From Sulfotelmatobacter sp049792875 (GTDB lineage Bacteria; Acidobacteriota; Terriglobia; Terriglobales; Acidobacteriaceae), in assembly GCA_049792875.1 (NCBI GenBank), contig JBARBI010000207.1:32580-96579 (forward strand): DNA of 64,000 nucleotides, given 5' to 3'. The position numbers were made by a program, and so were the translations under genes. The notes under the pieces are model-generated. The model saw only the letters and a list, made by a program, of their open reading frames with translations. It was not told where the DNA came from and made no database searches. Numbering within the stretch: position 1 is the stretch's first letter; each line of letters starts with the position of its first letter. This document shows positions 35,468 to 43,766 of the stretch, piece after piece.

Positions 35468-36193
35468 TTATTTCTCTTCCGTGGGAATGTCGGCGGGGAT
35501 AGGTGCTCCAGAAGCGCCGGATCTCGCGGCGGGTGCCCCATTTCTCGCGTCCTTTGCGAGAAGCGGGTCTCTCACCAAGCCCCGCAGCGTGACATCCAGC
35601 ATCATCGCCGCCCGATCCTGCAGCGGGCGCCACTCCACCCAGGGATCCTTGCCCTTCGCAATGCTCAGCGAAATGACTCCATGCACGGACGCCCACAGCG
35701 TCTGTGAAACCAACTCAGCGTCCTGCACTCCTTCGCGGAAGCATCCCGCTTTGATCGCTGCCTCCACCGCCCATTTGAGCAGGGCGTAGGCATCGACTTC
35801 TGGGTTGCCCACAATCTCCCGATCCTCCTCATCCAGTTCGCGCGGAGGATGCGGAGTCATGAACATGAACACGTAGTGATAGGGAAAGTGCATGCCGAAG
35901 TCGATGTAACGCCGCCCAATCTGCCGCAGCCGCTCAATTGGATCCGACGGCATCTCCGCGCTCTGCATCACTTCCTGCAAGCGCGCGAAATCCTGACGGC
36001 ACAGTTCGTGGAACAGTTCATTCTTGTCGGCAAAATGCAGGTAAATGGCTGTGGGGGAATACTCAATCTTCTCCGCGACCCGGCGCATGGACACGCCTTT
36101 GTAACCTTCGGTGACAAACAGCTCGCGAGCCGCATCGAGAATCTTGTCGCGGGTTTCTGACTTCTCGCGTTCGCGTCGTTCCTTTACTCCCAT
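35468..36193 (-). CDS. TetR-family repressor of the export operon
   Basis: 241 aa. The helix-turn-helix at about 20-65 includes ILDAARELFVTEGYKGVSMR and AEKIEYSPTAIYLHFADKNE, matching TetR_N. The C-terminal ligand domain (about 80-190) is an AefR/TetR_C-like helical region. The final 40 residues are disordered and encoded partly by copy B of a dispersed palindrome. I start at ATG 36193, since two perfect operators (36210-36236) lie just upstream, one across an alternative in-frame ATG at 36217. First gene of the operon, so probably autoregulated. Confidence 0.9.
   Translation of the reverse strand: MGVKERREREKSETRDKILDAARELFVTEGYKGVSMRRVAEKIEYSPTAIYLHFADKNELFHELCRQDFARLQEVMQSAEMPSDPIERLRQIGRRYIDFGMHFPYHYVFMFMTPHPPRELDEEDREIVGNPEVDAYALLKWAVEAAIKAGCFREGVQDAELVSQTLWASVHGVISLSIAKGKDPWVEWRPLQDRAAMMLDVTLRGLVRDPLLAKDARNGAPAARSGASGAPIPADIPTEEK
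35534..35570. repeat. Dispersed palindrome, copy B, inside tetR
   Basis: CCCCATTTCTCGC (35536-35548), a 7-nt loop, then GCGAGAAGCGGG (35556-35567), preceded by GGTG. Read against the reverse complement of copy C (36490-36522), the first arm is identical and the loop differs by one base. It encodes the AKDARNGAP stretch of the repressor's tail. Confidence 0.75.
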
Positions 36194-36209
36194 AACGTTG
36201 GCACCTTTA

Positions 36210-36236
36210 TTAACCATGTTAAGTTAACAACGTTAA
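36210..36236. promoter_or_regulatory. Tandem TetR-type operators TTAAC-N3-GTTAA
   Basis: Two perfect inverted repeats, TTAAC CAT GTTAA (36210-36222) and TTAAC AAC GTTAA (36224-36236), with centres 14 bp apart. They lie 17 nt upstream of the proposed tetR start at 36193, where a TetR autoregulator would bind. Their tight spacing suggests binding of two dimers. The surrounding stretch is A/T-rich and likely holds the promoter. Confidence 0.75.
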
Positions 36237-36487
36237 ATTACTGCGCGACGTTCATAGTTGTCAAGTGAAATCCTTCGGATCATCGTATGTGACTGACAAT
36301 AATAGCTATCCACACACACGCCCGAGGAGGAAAGAGCGGTTTTGCACAGGTGATGCCGCCAGTCGCGGACTCCAAGCTGATCAGGACGAGGTTGGGCGGC
36401 GGCGTCATCTATTCCTGAATGGAGAAAATCCACCACTGATCTTCTTGACCTGGCATCTTGACGGCGGACCTTCAGCATTTGGCATGA

Positions 36488-36526
36488 GGCCCCACTTCTC
36501 GCAAAGAACGCGAGAAATGGGGCACC
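36488..36526. repeat. Dispersed palindrome, copy C
   Basis: CCCCACTTCTCGC (36490-36502), a 7-nt loop AAAGAAC, then GCGAGAAATGGGG (36510-36522) and CACCG. One mismatch in the stem. It is the same element as copies A and B, in the spacer between tetR and the GT39-type gene; the rest of this 400-nt spacer shows no gene. Confidence 0.75.
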
Positions 36527-36593
36527 GTGGTTCTTGTGAAACTAGGGGTCGGGTTGCCGCAAGCCTTTCTCTCAGCTACAAATAGAACCACTC

Positions 36594-37892
36594 ATGGAAT
36601 CCAGATCAGCGGCGGCCGGGGACCGCGAACCAGGATCCGGTCTGGTGGTGCAGGCGTGGGCGCGCATCCGGACTTCAGCGTTCTGGATCGTCGCAATAGC
36701 GCTGCTGTTGCGTGTTGGCTGGATCGTCATCGGGCATACCTATAAGTTCAAAGGCTCGGACGCCAACTTCGGTTTTGGCTGGGAAATGGGGCGGATCGGC
36801 GCGTCGATGGCTTCCGGACGCGGATTCAGCGATCCCTTTGGAGCGCCAACAGGGCCGACCGCGTGGGAGCCTCCTCTGTACCCGTATCTAACGGCGGGAG
36901 TGTTTTTCGTTTTCGGGATCTACTCCAAGGCGTCGGCCTTCGTGTTGCTGGCGATGAACAGCGTTTTTTCGGCACTGACCTGCGTCCCAATTTTTCTGAT
37001 CGCGCGGCGGATGTTTTCGGAGAAGATCGCTGTTGGTTCGTCGTGGGCATGGGCCCTGCTGCCCAACGTCATGTTCTGGTGCACGCGCTGGGTCTGGGAG
37101 ACAAGCCTGTCCGCGTTGCTGCTGACTACCATCTTCTGGCTGGCCCTGACTTTGGAAGATCGCGATGGATGGGCGCCCTGGTTCGCGTTCGGACTGCTCT
37201 GGGGCATAGCTGCGCTAAACAGCACTTCCCTGCTTTCGTTTCTACCGGCTGCGGGACTGTGGACCTGGCATCGACGCTCCCGACGGAACAAGCGATCCCT
37301 GGCTGGAATCTTGCTAGCGGCGGCCGTCTTCTTTGCGTGCCTCGGTCCGTGGTTGATCCGCAACTATCAGACTTTCGGCAGGTTCATCTTCATTCGCGAC
37401 AACTTTGGGGCGGAACTGCGCATGGGGAACGGCCCCGGAGCCGACGGCACGTGGATGGAATATCTCCACCCCACTCAGGATGTGTACGCCATGCGGCAAT
37501 ACCAGGCGATGGGCGAACTGGCCTACGTTGCCATACGGAAGCGGCAGGCCATCGACTATATCAATGCAGATCAGGCACGATTCGCGCGGCTTTGCGCAAA
37601 GCGGTTCATCTACTATTGGGCCGGACCGCCGAAAGCCACGCAGCCATGGTGGATGAGCGAGGTCAAGAACTCGCTGTTTCTGGCATCGTCGGTGCTGATG
37701 TTTTGGGGGCTGGGCCGCGCGCTGCGCCTGCGCAAATCGGGCGCGGGTCTGATGTTTTGGCTGATTTTGCTTTATCCGGCCGTGTACTACGTCGTGTTCC
37801 CCGCTCCGCGCTACCGGGTCCCCATCGAACCAGAGATGGCGATCTTGTGCGTGTTTGTGCTGACGGAAACGGGGAAGAGAGCTACGGCTTAG
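36594..37892 (+). CDS. GT39/ArnT-like membrane glycosyltransferase
   Basis: 432 aa with about 10-11 TM helices. The first loop, YKFKGSDANFGFGWEMGRI and then DPFGAPTGPTAWEPPLYPYL, matches the GT-C family where an acidic residue is catalytic and a Glu-Pro-Pro-Leu-Tyr motif follows. Helices such as ALLLTTIFWLALTL and ILLAAAVFFACLGPWLI support an integral polyprenyl-phosphate-sugar-dependent transferase. Acceptor unknown. ATG 36594 lies downstream of copy C. Its last 11 bases overlap the convergent OB-like gene. Confidence 0.85.
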   Translation: MESRSAAAGDREPGSGLVVQAWARIRTSAFWIVAIALLLRVGWIVIGHTYKFKGSDANFGFGWEMGRIGASMASGRGFSDPFGAPTGPTAWEPPLYPYLTAGVFFVFGIYSKASAFVLLAMNSVFSALTCVPIFLIARRMFSEKIAVGSSWAWALLPNVMFWCTRWVWETSLSALLLTTIFWLALTLEDRDGWAPWFAFGLLWGIAALNSTSLLSFLPAAGLWTWHRRSRRNKRSLAGILLAAAVFFACLGPWLIRNYQTFGRFIFIRDNFGAELRMGNGPGADGTWMEYLHPTQDVYAMRQYQAMGELAYVAIRKRQAIDYINADQARFARLCAKRFIYYWAGPPKATQPWWMSEVKNSLFLASSVLMFWGLGRALRLRKSGAGLMFWLILLYPAVYYVVFPAPRYRVPIEPEMAILCVFVLTETGKRATA

Positions 37893-38268
37893 TCTCCAGA
37901 TCGATCTTCAGAACGTGAATCTGCTTGAGTTTGGGATCGAGAACGCCGGTGACTACCACTCGCTGTCCCTCGAACCCGTGCACGAGATCGGAGCGGTCGA
38001 GGCGATAAACATCGTTCCCGGCAGAAAGGACGAGATAGCCACCCAGATGCTCGATGCAGTATACCGAGCAGGTGTTCGACGTGCCACCCATCGATTTCGA
38101 TTTGAGCATTTCCTGATGAGAGCGGGTGAGCGAGTGGACGTTCAAGGCGCACTGGCTGTCGGAAACTTCTCCGCGAAAAACGTGTGGGGGTTGTCCGTAG
38201 GCAGCGCTGGCCAGGGCCAGCCCTCCGACGGCACCCCAAATCACTGCTCGAATTCTGGTTACGTTCAT
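37882..38268 (-). CDS. Secreted OB-fold-like protein (DUF5818-like)
   Basis: 128 aa. Signal peptide (WGAVGGLALASAAYG). The mature part reads FRGEVSDSQCALNVHS, then TCSVYCIEHLGGYLVLSAGN, and VHGFEGQRVVVTGVLDPKLK, the pattern of small secreted acidobacterial proteins with a few Cys and a C-terminal OB-like beta structure. Role unknown. Start ATG 38268 has AGGGAG 5 nt upstream; an ATG at 38295 would overlap the preceding gene. It is the last gene of the barrel/cytochrome/CuA operon. Confidence 0.65.
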   Translation of the reverse strand: MNVTRIRAVIWGAVGGLALASAAYGQPPHVFRGEVSDSQCALNVHSLTRSHQEMLKSKSMGGTSNTCSVYCIEHLGGYLVLSAGNDVYRLDRSDLVHGFEGQRVVVTGVLDPKLKQIHVLKIDLETKP

Positions 38269-38291
38269 AGAAACTCCCTGCTCTTTTTGCT

Positions 38292-38720
38292 TCACGGCAG
38301 CACGGTGAGCTTCATGTGCATGCCTTCATGCTCTTCACTGCAAATCACCGTGCAGACCACTTCGTACGGGCCCGGTTGGTTGGGAACGGTGAGGAGGAAT
38401 TCCTGCTTTCCGGGCTTGAAGAGCAGGTCCCATCCGTCCACCTTGGTCCGATCCTTGGCTCGCAGCAGGGTGAAGCCATGAATCGAACCATCGCGATTCC
38501 ACGATTTACCTCTGTGAGCCGTCACTCGCAGAAGCACCTGTTCGCCGGCCTTGACATTGATTTCCGGAGTACGTTGTCCGGCGATCTTGTAACGGCTGTC
38601 GCTATCGGCGGTGATCTCGATAACGTGGACTTGCGCTCCAGCGCGAGGCACCGCCACCAGCAAAACGCTCGCCGTCGCGACCCACACCAACATACGACGA
38701 ATCCTGGGCGGCCTTGTCAT
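38292..38720 (-). CDS. Cupredoxin with CuA-type copper site
   Basis: 142 aa. Signal peptide (VWVATASVLLVAVPRAGA). The domain resembles the C-terminal domain of cytochrome oxidase subunit II. SIHGF supplies the first His, and CTVICSEEHEGMHM fits C-x3-C-x3-H-x2-M, the binuclear CuA pattern. With no oxidase subunit I nearby and no TM anchor apart from the signal, it looks like a soluble periplasmic electron carrier, or a subunit of a membrane complex encoded elsewhere. Between the cytochrome c gene and the OB-like gene in one operon. Confidence 0.82.
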   Translation of the reverse strand: MTRPPRIRRMLVWVATASVLLVAVPRAGAQVHVIEITADSDSRYKIAGQRTPEINVKAGEQVLLRVTAHRGKSWNRDGSIHGFTLLRAKDRTKVDGWDLLFKPGKQEFLLTVPNQPGPYEVVCTVICSEEHEGMHMKLTVLP

Positions 38721-38749
38721 CGGTCTCGGGGGAATTGTTATCTTCGTGG

Positions 38750-39061
38750 TTACTGGGTCATGTAGAACAGGATTAGGCGCCGGTCTTCGTCAGTAATGGT
38801 GGCCCGGACGCGCATGTGACGCAGAACGGTCGCCATCATGCGCGGCGGAAATTTCTGCGGGGCGGTGTGGCAGCGGCCACAGTTGGCGTGAAAGCGCTGC
38901 TCACCTTGCACTCGCATGCCGTCGGCATCGCTGGCCTGCACTACAGGCGCTGCGGCAGCGTCTTTATTGTTCGAGCGTGATCCAGCAAAAGCGAAGGATG
39001 CCAGGGCGAGAGCGCACAGCAGCACCGTGATCGAAGCCTTCGCGTGGAGGGTCGCTCTCAT
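38750..39061 (-). CDS. Small mono-haem cytochrome c
   Basis: 103 aa. Signal peptide (ITVLLCALALASFAFAG), then haem motif CGRCH at about residue 63 (HANCGRCHTAPQKF). Met residues in RMMATVLRHM are candidates for the second ligand. Ends DEDRRLILFYMTQ, as in class I cytochromes. The ATG at 39061 overlaps the TGA of the barrel gene in an ATGA junction, which decides the start; an ATG at 39121 lies inside that gene. Confidence 0.82.
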   Translation of the reverse strand: MRATLHAKASITVLLCALALASFAFAGSRSNNKDAAAAPVVQASDADGMRVQGEQRFHANCGRCHTAPQKFPPRMMATVLRHMRVRATITDEDRRLILFYMTQ

Positions 39062-40149
39062 GGCCGGGCCCCCACGCGGCCCAGTGGAATTAGGAACCGA
39101 TAAGCAATGCCAAAGCTCCACTGGTTGAAATTTCCAGCCGAGCTGAACTGGCGGCCGTAGCTGGCGATCCCTTTCAGACCGTCCCGCAGGAAGTAGTTGA
39201 CTCCGAAATCGGCCTCGCGCGTATTCGCAGTGGGCAGGTCCAGGGCAGCGGCCCCATCGGGACTGATCTCTCCGGTATAGAATTGTTGCACGCGGGCGAC
39301 CACTTCGGTGCGGCGCATGGCCTGCTGCCAGAAGTTCACCTGGCTCAACCGGTACGCACCCTCGATCCAGTACCCGCTGCCTTCATACGAGCGGGCGAAT
39401 TCGGCGCGCAGGTTCAGCGGAATTTTCGGCGGCTGCCAGCCCATGTGGAAGCCGAATGCGTTCTTCCGCTCGTCCTGCAAGGTCCTCTGCCAGGAGCCGC
39501 CGACCTCGAGGCGCGGGCCGGGAAAAAAGAAACCCATGCGCCCGCCGACCTGGCGCTCGGAATCGACGCTGCTGATGCCGATACTCGTCACCGAAACGTA
39601 GGCGGCATAGTTCAGGTTGGCTTTGGCATTGACCGGAAAGCCACCTCGGAACATGGCGCCGTCGCTGGGAGCGGTGTTAATGGGGAGGATCAGAGGGTCC
39701 GGCTGCAGGGCGCGAATCCAGCAGGGATACAGGCGTTCGTTGAAGATTCCGAAAGGGGTAAGAAATCGGCCCGCCGTGATGGTGACGTACGGGCTGGCGA
39801 TGTAGTCGATTTCGGCGTAGTCGACGTGTTTGGTGACTGGTCCACCATAAGAGCCACCATCGGGTGGACGCTGAAATTGGCCCTCGAATGCCACCCTGGA
39901 CTCCACCAGCCAGCGATCTCCAAGGGGCAAAAGGAGAATGGGGTTGAACTGCGTATCAAGCAGATTTTGACCGCCGGTGACAAAACTGAACGTGCCGGCA
40001 TTACCAGTAAGGATTGGAACAGGCTTGTCTGCGTCCGGGGTCTGGGCGGCGATCCGGATCGACGGCAAGAGCAGCAAAAACAGCGCGAGGCCGCACACGG
40101 CAATTCCCTGCCGGTGCCGCGAAGCGGTTCTTCGGTATTGGTACGACAC
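39058..40149 (-). CDS. Outer-membrane beta-barrel (porin-like) protein
   Basis: 363 aa. Signal peptide (VCGLALFLLLLPSIRIAA, cut near AQT). The mature part shows alternating strands of a barrel: ILLLPLGDRWLVESRVAF, YVTITAGRFLTPFGIFNERL, PRLEVGGSWQRTLQ, VVARVQQFYTG, and a final strand FNQWSFGIAYRFLIP. No porin family certain. First gene of the barrel-cytochrome-CuA-OB operon, so it could move a substrate or metal to the periplasmic redox proteins, or hold them at the outer membrane. Alternatively a phosphate-selective porin O/P-like barrel. Confidence 0.75.
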   Translation of the reverse strand: MSYQYRRTASRHRQGIAVCGLALFLLLLPSIRIAAQTPDADKPVPILTGNAGTFSFVTGGQNLLDTQFNPILLLPLGDRWLVESRVAFEGQFQRPPDGGSYGGPVTKHVDYAEIDYIASPYVTITAGRFLTPFGIFNERLYPCWIRALQPDPLILPINTAPSDGAMFRGGFPVNAKANLNYAAYVSVTSIGISSVDSERQVGGRMGFFFPGPRLEVGGSWQRTLQDERKNAFGFHMGWQPPKIPLNLRAEFARSYEGSGYWIEGAYRLSQVNFWQQAMRRTEVVARVQQFYTGEISPDGAAALDLPTANTREADFGVNYFLRDGLKGIASYGRQFSSAGNFNQWSFGIAYRFLIPLGRVGARP

Positions 40150-40314
40150 AGCGAACCCCAGTCAAGATACTGATGGGATTGTCTTTCAGTGGCAGGTGCA
40201 GGGGAACATCACGGAGGTAACTTCCCGATCCCGTGGTGTGAGAGCCAGCTTTTTTCCTGGATCCTCCTCACAAATTGTGAGCCGCGCCGTCTAACGCAGT
40301 AAATGGAGGATGTT

Positions 40315-41184
40315 ATGAACCGTCACCGGCAAACTGCCACCTGGTTGGGAGCTGCCCTGGGAACTATTTGTGCCCTGCTCATCCTCGCTTTGGGAGCGCA
40401 TGCATCCGACCACCGCGGCGCTCTAACAGAGGAGTTCCATCAGACGTATGCCCTCACCGCGGATGGCCGCGTTGAGCTCGATAACATCAACGGCGATGTG
40501 CACATCTCCAGCTGGGACCGGAATGAAGTGAAGGTTGACGCGGTAAAGTACGCGGACACAAAGGAGCGGCTGGAGGAAGCAAGGATCGAGATTGATTCCG
40601 GGAAAGAGTTCCTTTCGATTCGTACCAAGTATCCCGATCGCGACCAGAGCTGGAATTGGGGATCGCACAATAACCCTGCCAGTGTTGAGTACACACTGAC
40701 GGTTCCACGCACGGCTCGATTGGACGAAATCAAGCTGATCAACGGTTCGCTCGACGTGACCGGCATGAGCGGAGAGGTGAACGCGTCCTGCATCAACGGA
40801 CGGCTGGAGGCCCATAATTTGGCGGGACGCGCCCGACTATCCACAATCAATGGGCGCCTAAACGCACGGTTCGACCAACTGGCGGGGCCTGCGGTCGAGT
40901 TGAGTTCGGTCAATGGATCGGTGGATCTGACCATCCCTTCCGATTCGAAGGCGGAAGTCGAGGCCAGCACAGTCTCGGGCGGAATCAATAATGATTTTGG
41001 GTTGCATGTGAATCATCACCAGTTCGTGGGCCACGATCTGCGGGGAGAACTGGGTTCAGGCGGGACCCGGATCAAGCTGGAAAATGTGAACGGTCGGATC
41101 GAGATTCATCACGCGCAGGATGGCCGGGCGCTGAGTCCGGTGAAGGATCTGAGCCATCACGATGATGATGATGACAGCATTTAG
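40315..41184 (+). CDS. DUF4097-like secreted beta-helix protein
   Basis: 289 aa. Signal peptide or single TM at about 10-30 (LGTICALLILALGAHA). The body consists of short repeated strand motifs such as RVELDNINGDVHISSW, EIKLINGSLDVTGMSGEVNA, ARLSTINGRLNARF and VELSSVNGSVDLTIPS, the NG-x-V/L-x-V pattern of DUF4097/DUF4098 beta-helices. The C-terminus is His/Asp-rich (HHDDDDDS) and could bind metal. TGGAGG lies 7 nt before ATG 40315, so I prefer it over ATG 40303. Divergent from the barrel operon. Confidence 0.8.
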   Translation: MNRHRQTATWLGAALGTICALLILALGAHASDHRGALTEEFHQTYALTADGRVELDNINGDVHISSWDRNEVKVDAVKYADTKERLEEARIEIDSGKEFLSIRTKYPDRDQSWNWGSHNNPASVEYTLTVPRTARLDEIKLINGSLDVTGMSGEVNASCINGRLEAHNLAGRARLSTINGRLNARFDQLAGPAVELSSVNGSVDLTIPSDSKAEVEASTVSGGINNDFGLHVNHHQFVGHDLRGELGSGGTRIKLENVNGRIEIHHAQDGRALSPVKDLSHHDDDDDSI

Positions 41185-41202
41185 TGAAATCGCTTAATCA
41201 AG

Positions 41203-41952
41203 TCAGTAGATCGCGTAGCCCGGAAGCGGGGTGCGCAGGTCCGGCTTCGACGCCATGAGCAGCAGCGCTCCCTCCCTCTTGAACGCCCGGAGGTCGTCGA
41301 GGCTGTTGAACGACTTGGTCTGATAATCATCGGGAGTAGGCGTGTCGTCGGGGATGCGCACTGCCTCGACATCTTCGAATGCGTGTTTCTTGAACAGTTC
41401 AATATATTCGGCTGCCGAGCGCACGTGCACCGGTACCTTCAGCTTGTCGACCCACTGAAGCGAATAGGGATTGTCTTTGTAGAGGTTAATCAGAATAAAC
41501 ACCCTGCCGCGTGGCGCGAGCACGCGAAATAGCTCCATCAGCGCACGATCCTGGTCGGGATAGTAGTAGAACGATTCCACCGAGAGGACTTTGTCAAAGA
41601 AGTTTTCTCCCCACGGAATCTGCTGCGCCGAACCCCAGACATAAAGAATGTTCTCGAAGTCTTTGGAGGCCTCGCGCGCCTGGCGGACCATTTCGTCGGA
41701 AACGTCGAGACCGACGACTTGCCCGAAGCCCTCCGGACCCTCGCCTACGAGCCTCGCCAGTAGCCGCGTGGCCCAGCCGGAGCCACAGCCGAGGTCGAGC
41801 ACACGCTCGCCGGGACGCAGATTCATGTGGCGAATCGTCTTCTCAGTGATGTCGAGGTGATGGCGTTCCATCTTTGCGCCCTCACCTGCGGCCGCCCAGC
41901 GATTAAATTCGAGTTGCAGTTTTTCGTCGGGAGTTGGGAGTCTATCGGGCAT
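41203..41952 (-). CDS. SAM-dependent methyltransferase
   Basis: 249 aa class I methyltransferase. Motif I VLDLGCGSGWATRLLARL at about 45-62, then VVGLDVSDEMVRQAREA, ILYVWGSAQQIPW, and FDKVLSVESFYYYPD with the post-II and III motifs. A short N-terminal lead (PDEKLQLEFNRWA) is usual in ubiquinone/menaquinone methyltransferase relatives, but substrate cannot be inferred. ATG at 41952. Not in an operon; the neighbouring gene is convergent. Confidence 0.87.
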   Translation of the reverse strand: MPDRLPTPDEKLQLEFNRWAAAGEGAKMERHHLDITEKTIRHMNLRPGERVLDLGCGSGWATRLLARLVGEGPEGFGQVVGLDVSDEMVRQAREASKDFENILYVWGSAQQIPWGENFFDKVLSVESFYYYPDQDRALMELFRVLAPRGRVFILINLYKDNPYSLQWVDKLKVPVHVRSAAEYIELFKKHAFEDVEAVRIPDDTPTPDDYQTKSFNSLDDLRAFKREGALLLMASKPDLRTPLPGYAIY

Positions 41953-42038
41953 ATCGTTTCCGATTGTAGCGCCAGTGACTGCGCTCGCGAGTGGCGGCGG
42001 GACGGCGGCGCTGCGTCTATGCTACAGTTCTTTTCTTC

Positions 42039-42215
42039 ATGGTGACACGCTCTCAGAATCCCCAGCCCGAGCCTGATCCCGAACCCGCATCACTTTACTG
42101 CCCGAATTGTGCGGAAGAGGTGAACGATCCGCTGACCTGCGGCGACTGCTCCTCTGTGATCTGCCGGCGTTGCGGCACGGCGCTGGAATCATCCGACGAA
42201 TTGGGCATCGGATAA
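42039..42215 (+). CDS. Small zinc-ribbon protein
   Basis: 58 aa. It reads LYCPNCAEEVNDPLTCGDCS then VICRRCGTALESSDELGIG, so three CxxC pairs are present in the middle third. The first 18 residues are Pro/Glu-rich. The stop overlaps the permease start (TAATG at 42213-42217), implying coupled translation. Role unknown; small ribbon proteins can act as co-factors of transcription or translation. Confidence 0.6.
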   Translation: MVTRSQNPQPEPDPEPASLYCPNCAEEVNDPLTCGDCSSVICRRCGTALESSDELGIG

Positions 42216-43657
42216 TGGAGCCGATTCCGGTTCTGCCTGCCAATGGAACATCGCTGTCTTCCAGCTCCGAACCTGACCAAGGGCCGACTCTGGTCCGCGG
42301 ACTCGGACTGCTCGACTCAATACTCTTGCTGGTCAGCGGAATCATCGGGTCGTCGATTTTTCTGACCGCGAAAGACATCGCCGGGCCGCTGCCACAGCCT
42401 GTTCTGTTTCTGCTGGTGTGGGTAATGGGGGCGCTAATATCGCTTTGCGCCTGTTTTGCGTTTGCGGAGTTGGGCTCGATGTTCCCGGACTCGGGCGGAC
42501 AGTATATTTATCTGCGCGAGGCTTACGGCGACCTGATCGCATTTCTCTACGGCTGGATGCTGTTCAGCGTGGCCAACGGAGGAAGCATCGCCGCGCTATC
42601 CGTGGCGTCGGCAGCGTATGTGGGGGAGGTCTTCCCGGTCGTCTCGCGGGACCACGTAGTGATTGCTTTCGCCAGCATCGTCGTAACTCGCGCACATCTG
42701 CTGGGGCTTGTACTGATCGCTGTCCTGACTTACGTCAACGTAGTAGGACTCCGCTGGGGGACACTGCTGCAGAATGTTTCCACATGGACCAAGTTCGCGG
42801 CCATGGGTGCATTTGTGGTTCTGGGATTTGCCGTCGGCAAGGGGCACTGGTCGAACTTTCACCCACACGGTGTTGGCCTGACGATGGGACTCGGACCTGC
42901 ACAGTTGATCTCGATGCTGGGCGTGGGATTAATCGCCGTCTTCTGGGCTTACGACGGGTGGGTATACATCACCTGGGTCGCGGGCGAAGTGAAGGAGCCG
43001 CGACGCAACGTGCCGCTCGCTATGGTGCTGGGCGTGCTCGCGGTGGGAGTCATCTACATTGCGATGAACCTGACGTATATGTACGCACTGCCGCTGAAGG
43101 AGATCGCCACACACGAAACGATTGCGCACGCGGCCGCGGCGGCATTGTTTTCACCGGGGGCAGCAGTGTGGCTTTCGCTCATGATCGCGATTTCCTGTTT
43201 CAGTGCGGCTGCTACGTGCACGCTCTCGGGCGCACGGGTCTATCTCGCCATGGCGCAGGACGGCGTTTTCTTCAAGCGCATGGCGGTCATCCATCCAAAA
43301 TGGCGGACGCCGGCATTCAGCCTGATCGGGCAGGGCGTCTGGGCCGCGGCGCTCACCCTGAGCGGACGCTATGATCAGCTTTACACCTACGTCATTTACG
43401 GCATGGTGCTGTCGTACACGCTGACGGTGATCGGGATGTTCCTGTTGCGCTGGAAGCGGCCGGAGATTCCGCGGCCGTATCGTTGTACGGGGTACCCGTG
43501 GCTACCCGCGATCTATGTGCTGATCGGCGCGGCCTGGACTCTGAATACGATCATCACACGGCCCACCGAGGCGTTCTGGGGAACCGCGATCGTGCTGATC
43601 GGGGTGCCGGGGTATTTGTATTGGAAGCGCAGCAAGCGCAACCAGCCGTCTTCGTGA
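42215..43657 (+). CDS. APC-superfamily amino acid/amine permease 1
   Basis: 480 aa, about 12 TM helices. TM1 reads LLVSGIIGSSIFLTAKDIAG, the unwound G-S/T-G helix that binds substrate in APC transporters, followed by CFAFAELGSMFPDSGGQYIY. The pattern FWAYDGWVYITWVAGEVKEP is the TM6 signature of LAT-like members. It is coupled to the upstream zinc-ribbon gene by TAATG. Likely imports an amino acid or amine. The spacer to the second permease gene is 109 nt. Confidence 0.88.
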   Translation: MEPIPVLPANGTSLSSSSEPDQGPTLVRGLGLLDSILLLVSGIIGSSIFLTAKDIAGPLPQPVLFLLVWVMGALISLCACFAFAELGSMFPDSGGQYIYLREAYGDLIAFLYGWMLFSVANGGSIAALSVASAAYVGEVFPVVSRDHVVIAFASIVVTRAHLLGLVLIAVLTYVNVVGLRWGTLLQNVSTWTKFAAMGAFVVLGFAVGKGHWSNFHPHGVGLTMGLGPAQLISMLGVGLIAVFWAYDGWVYITWVAGEVKEPRRNVPLAMVLGVLAVGVIYIAMNLTYMYALPLKEIATHETIAHAAAAALFSPGAAVWLSLMIAISCFSAAATCTLSGARVYLAMAQDGVFFKRMAVIHPKWRTPAFSLIGQGVWAAALTLSGRYDQLYTYVIYGMVLSYTLTVIGMFLLRWKRPEIPRPYRCTGYPWLPAIYVLIGAAWTLNTIITRPTEAFWGTAIVLIGVPGYLYWKRSKRNQPSS

Positions 43658-43766
43658 GTTTCCCACGGATGATGCGCCAACCCTGAAACTTTCGCCTTGC
43701 CGCAGGCGCGAGGCGGTGTTATTCCTCTTCTTCTTGCTCACGTTAAGCTGACCCCGGGATACGCTA

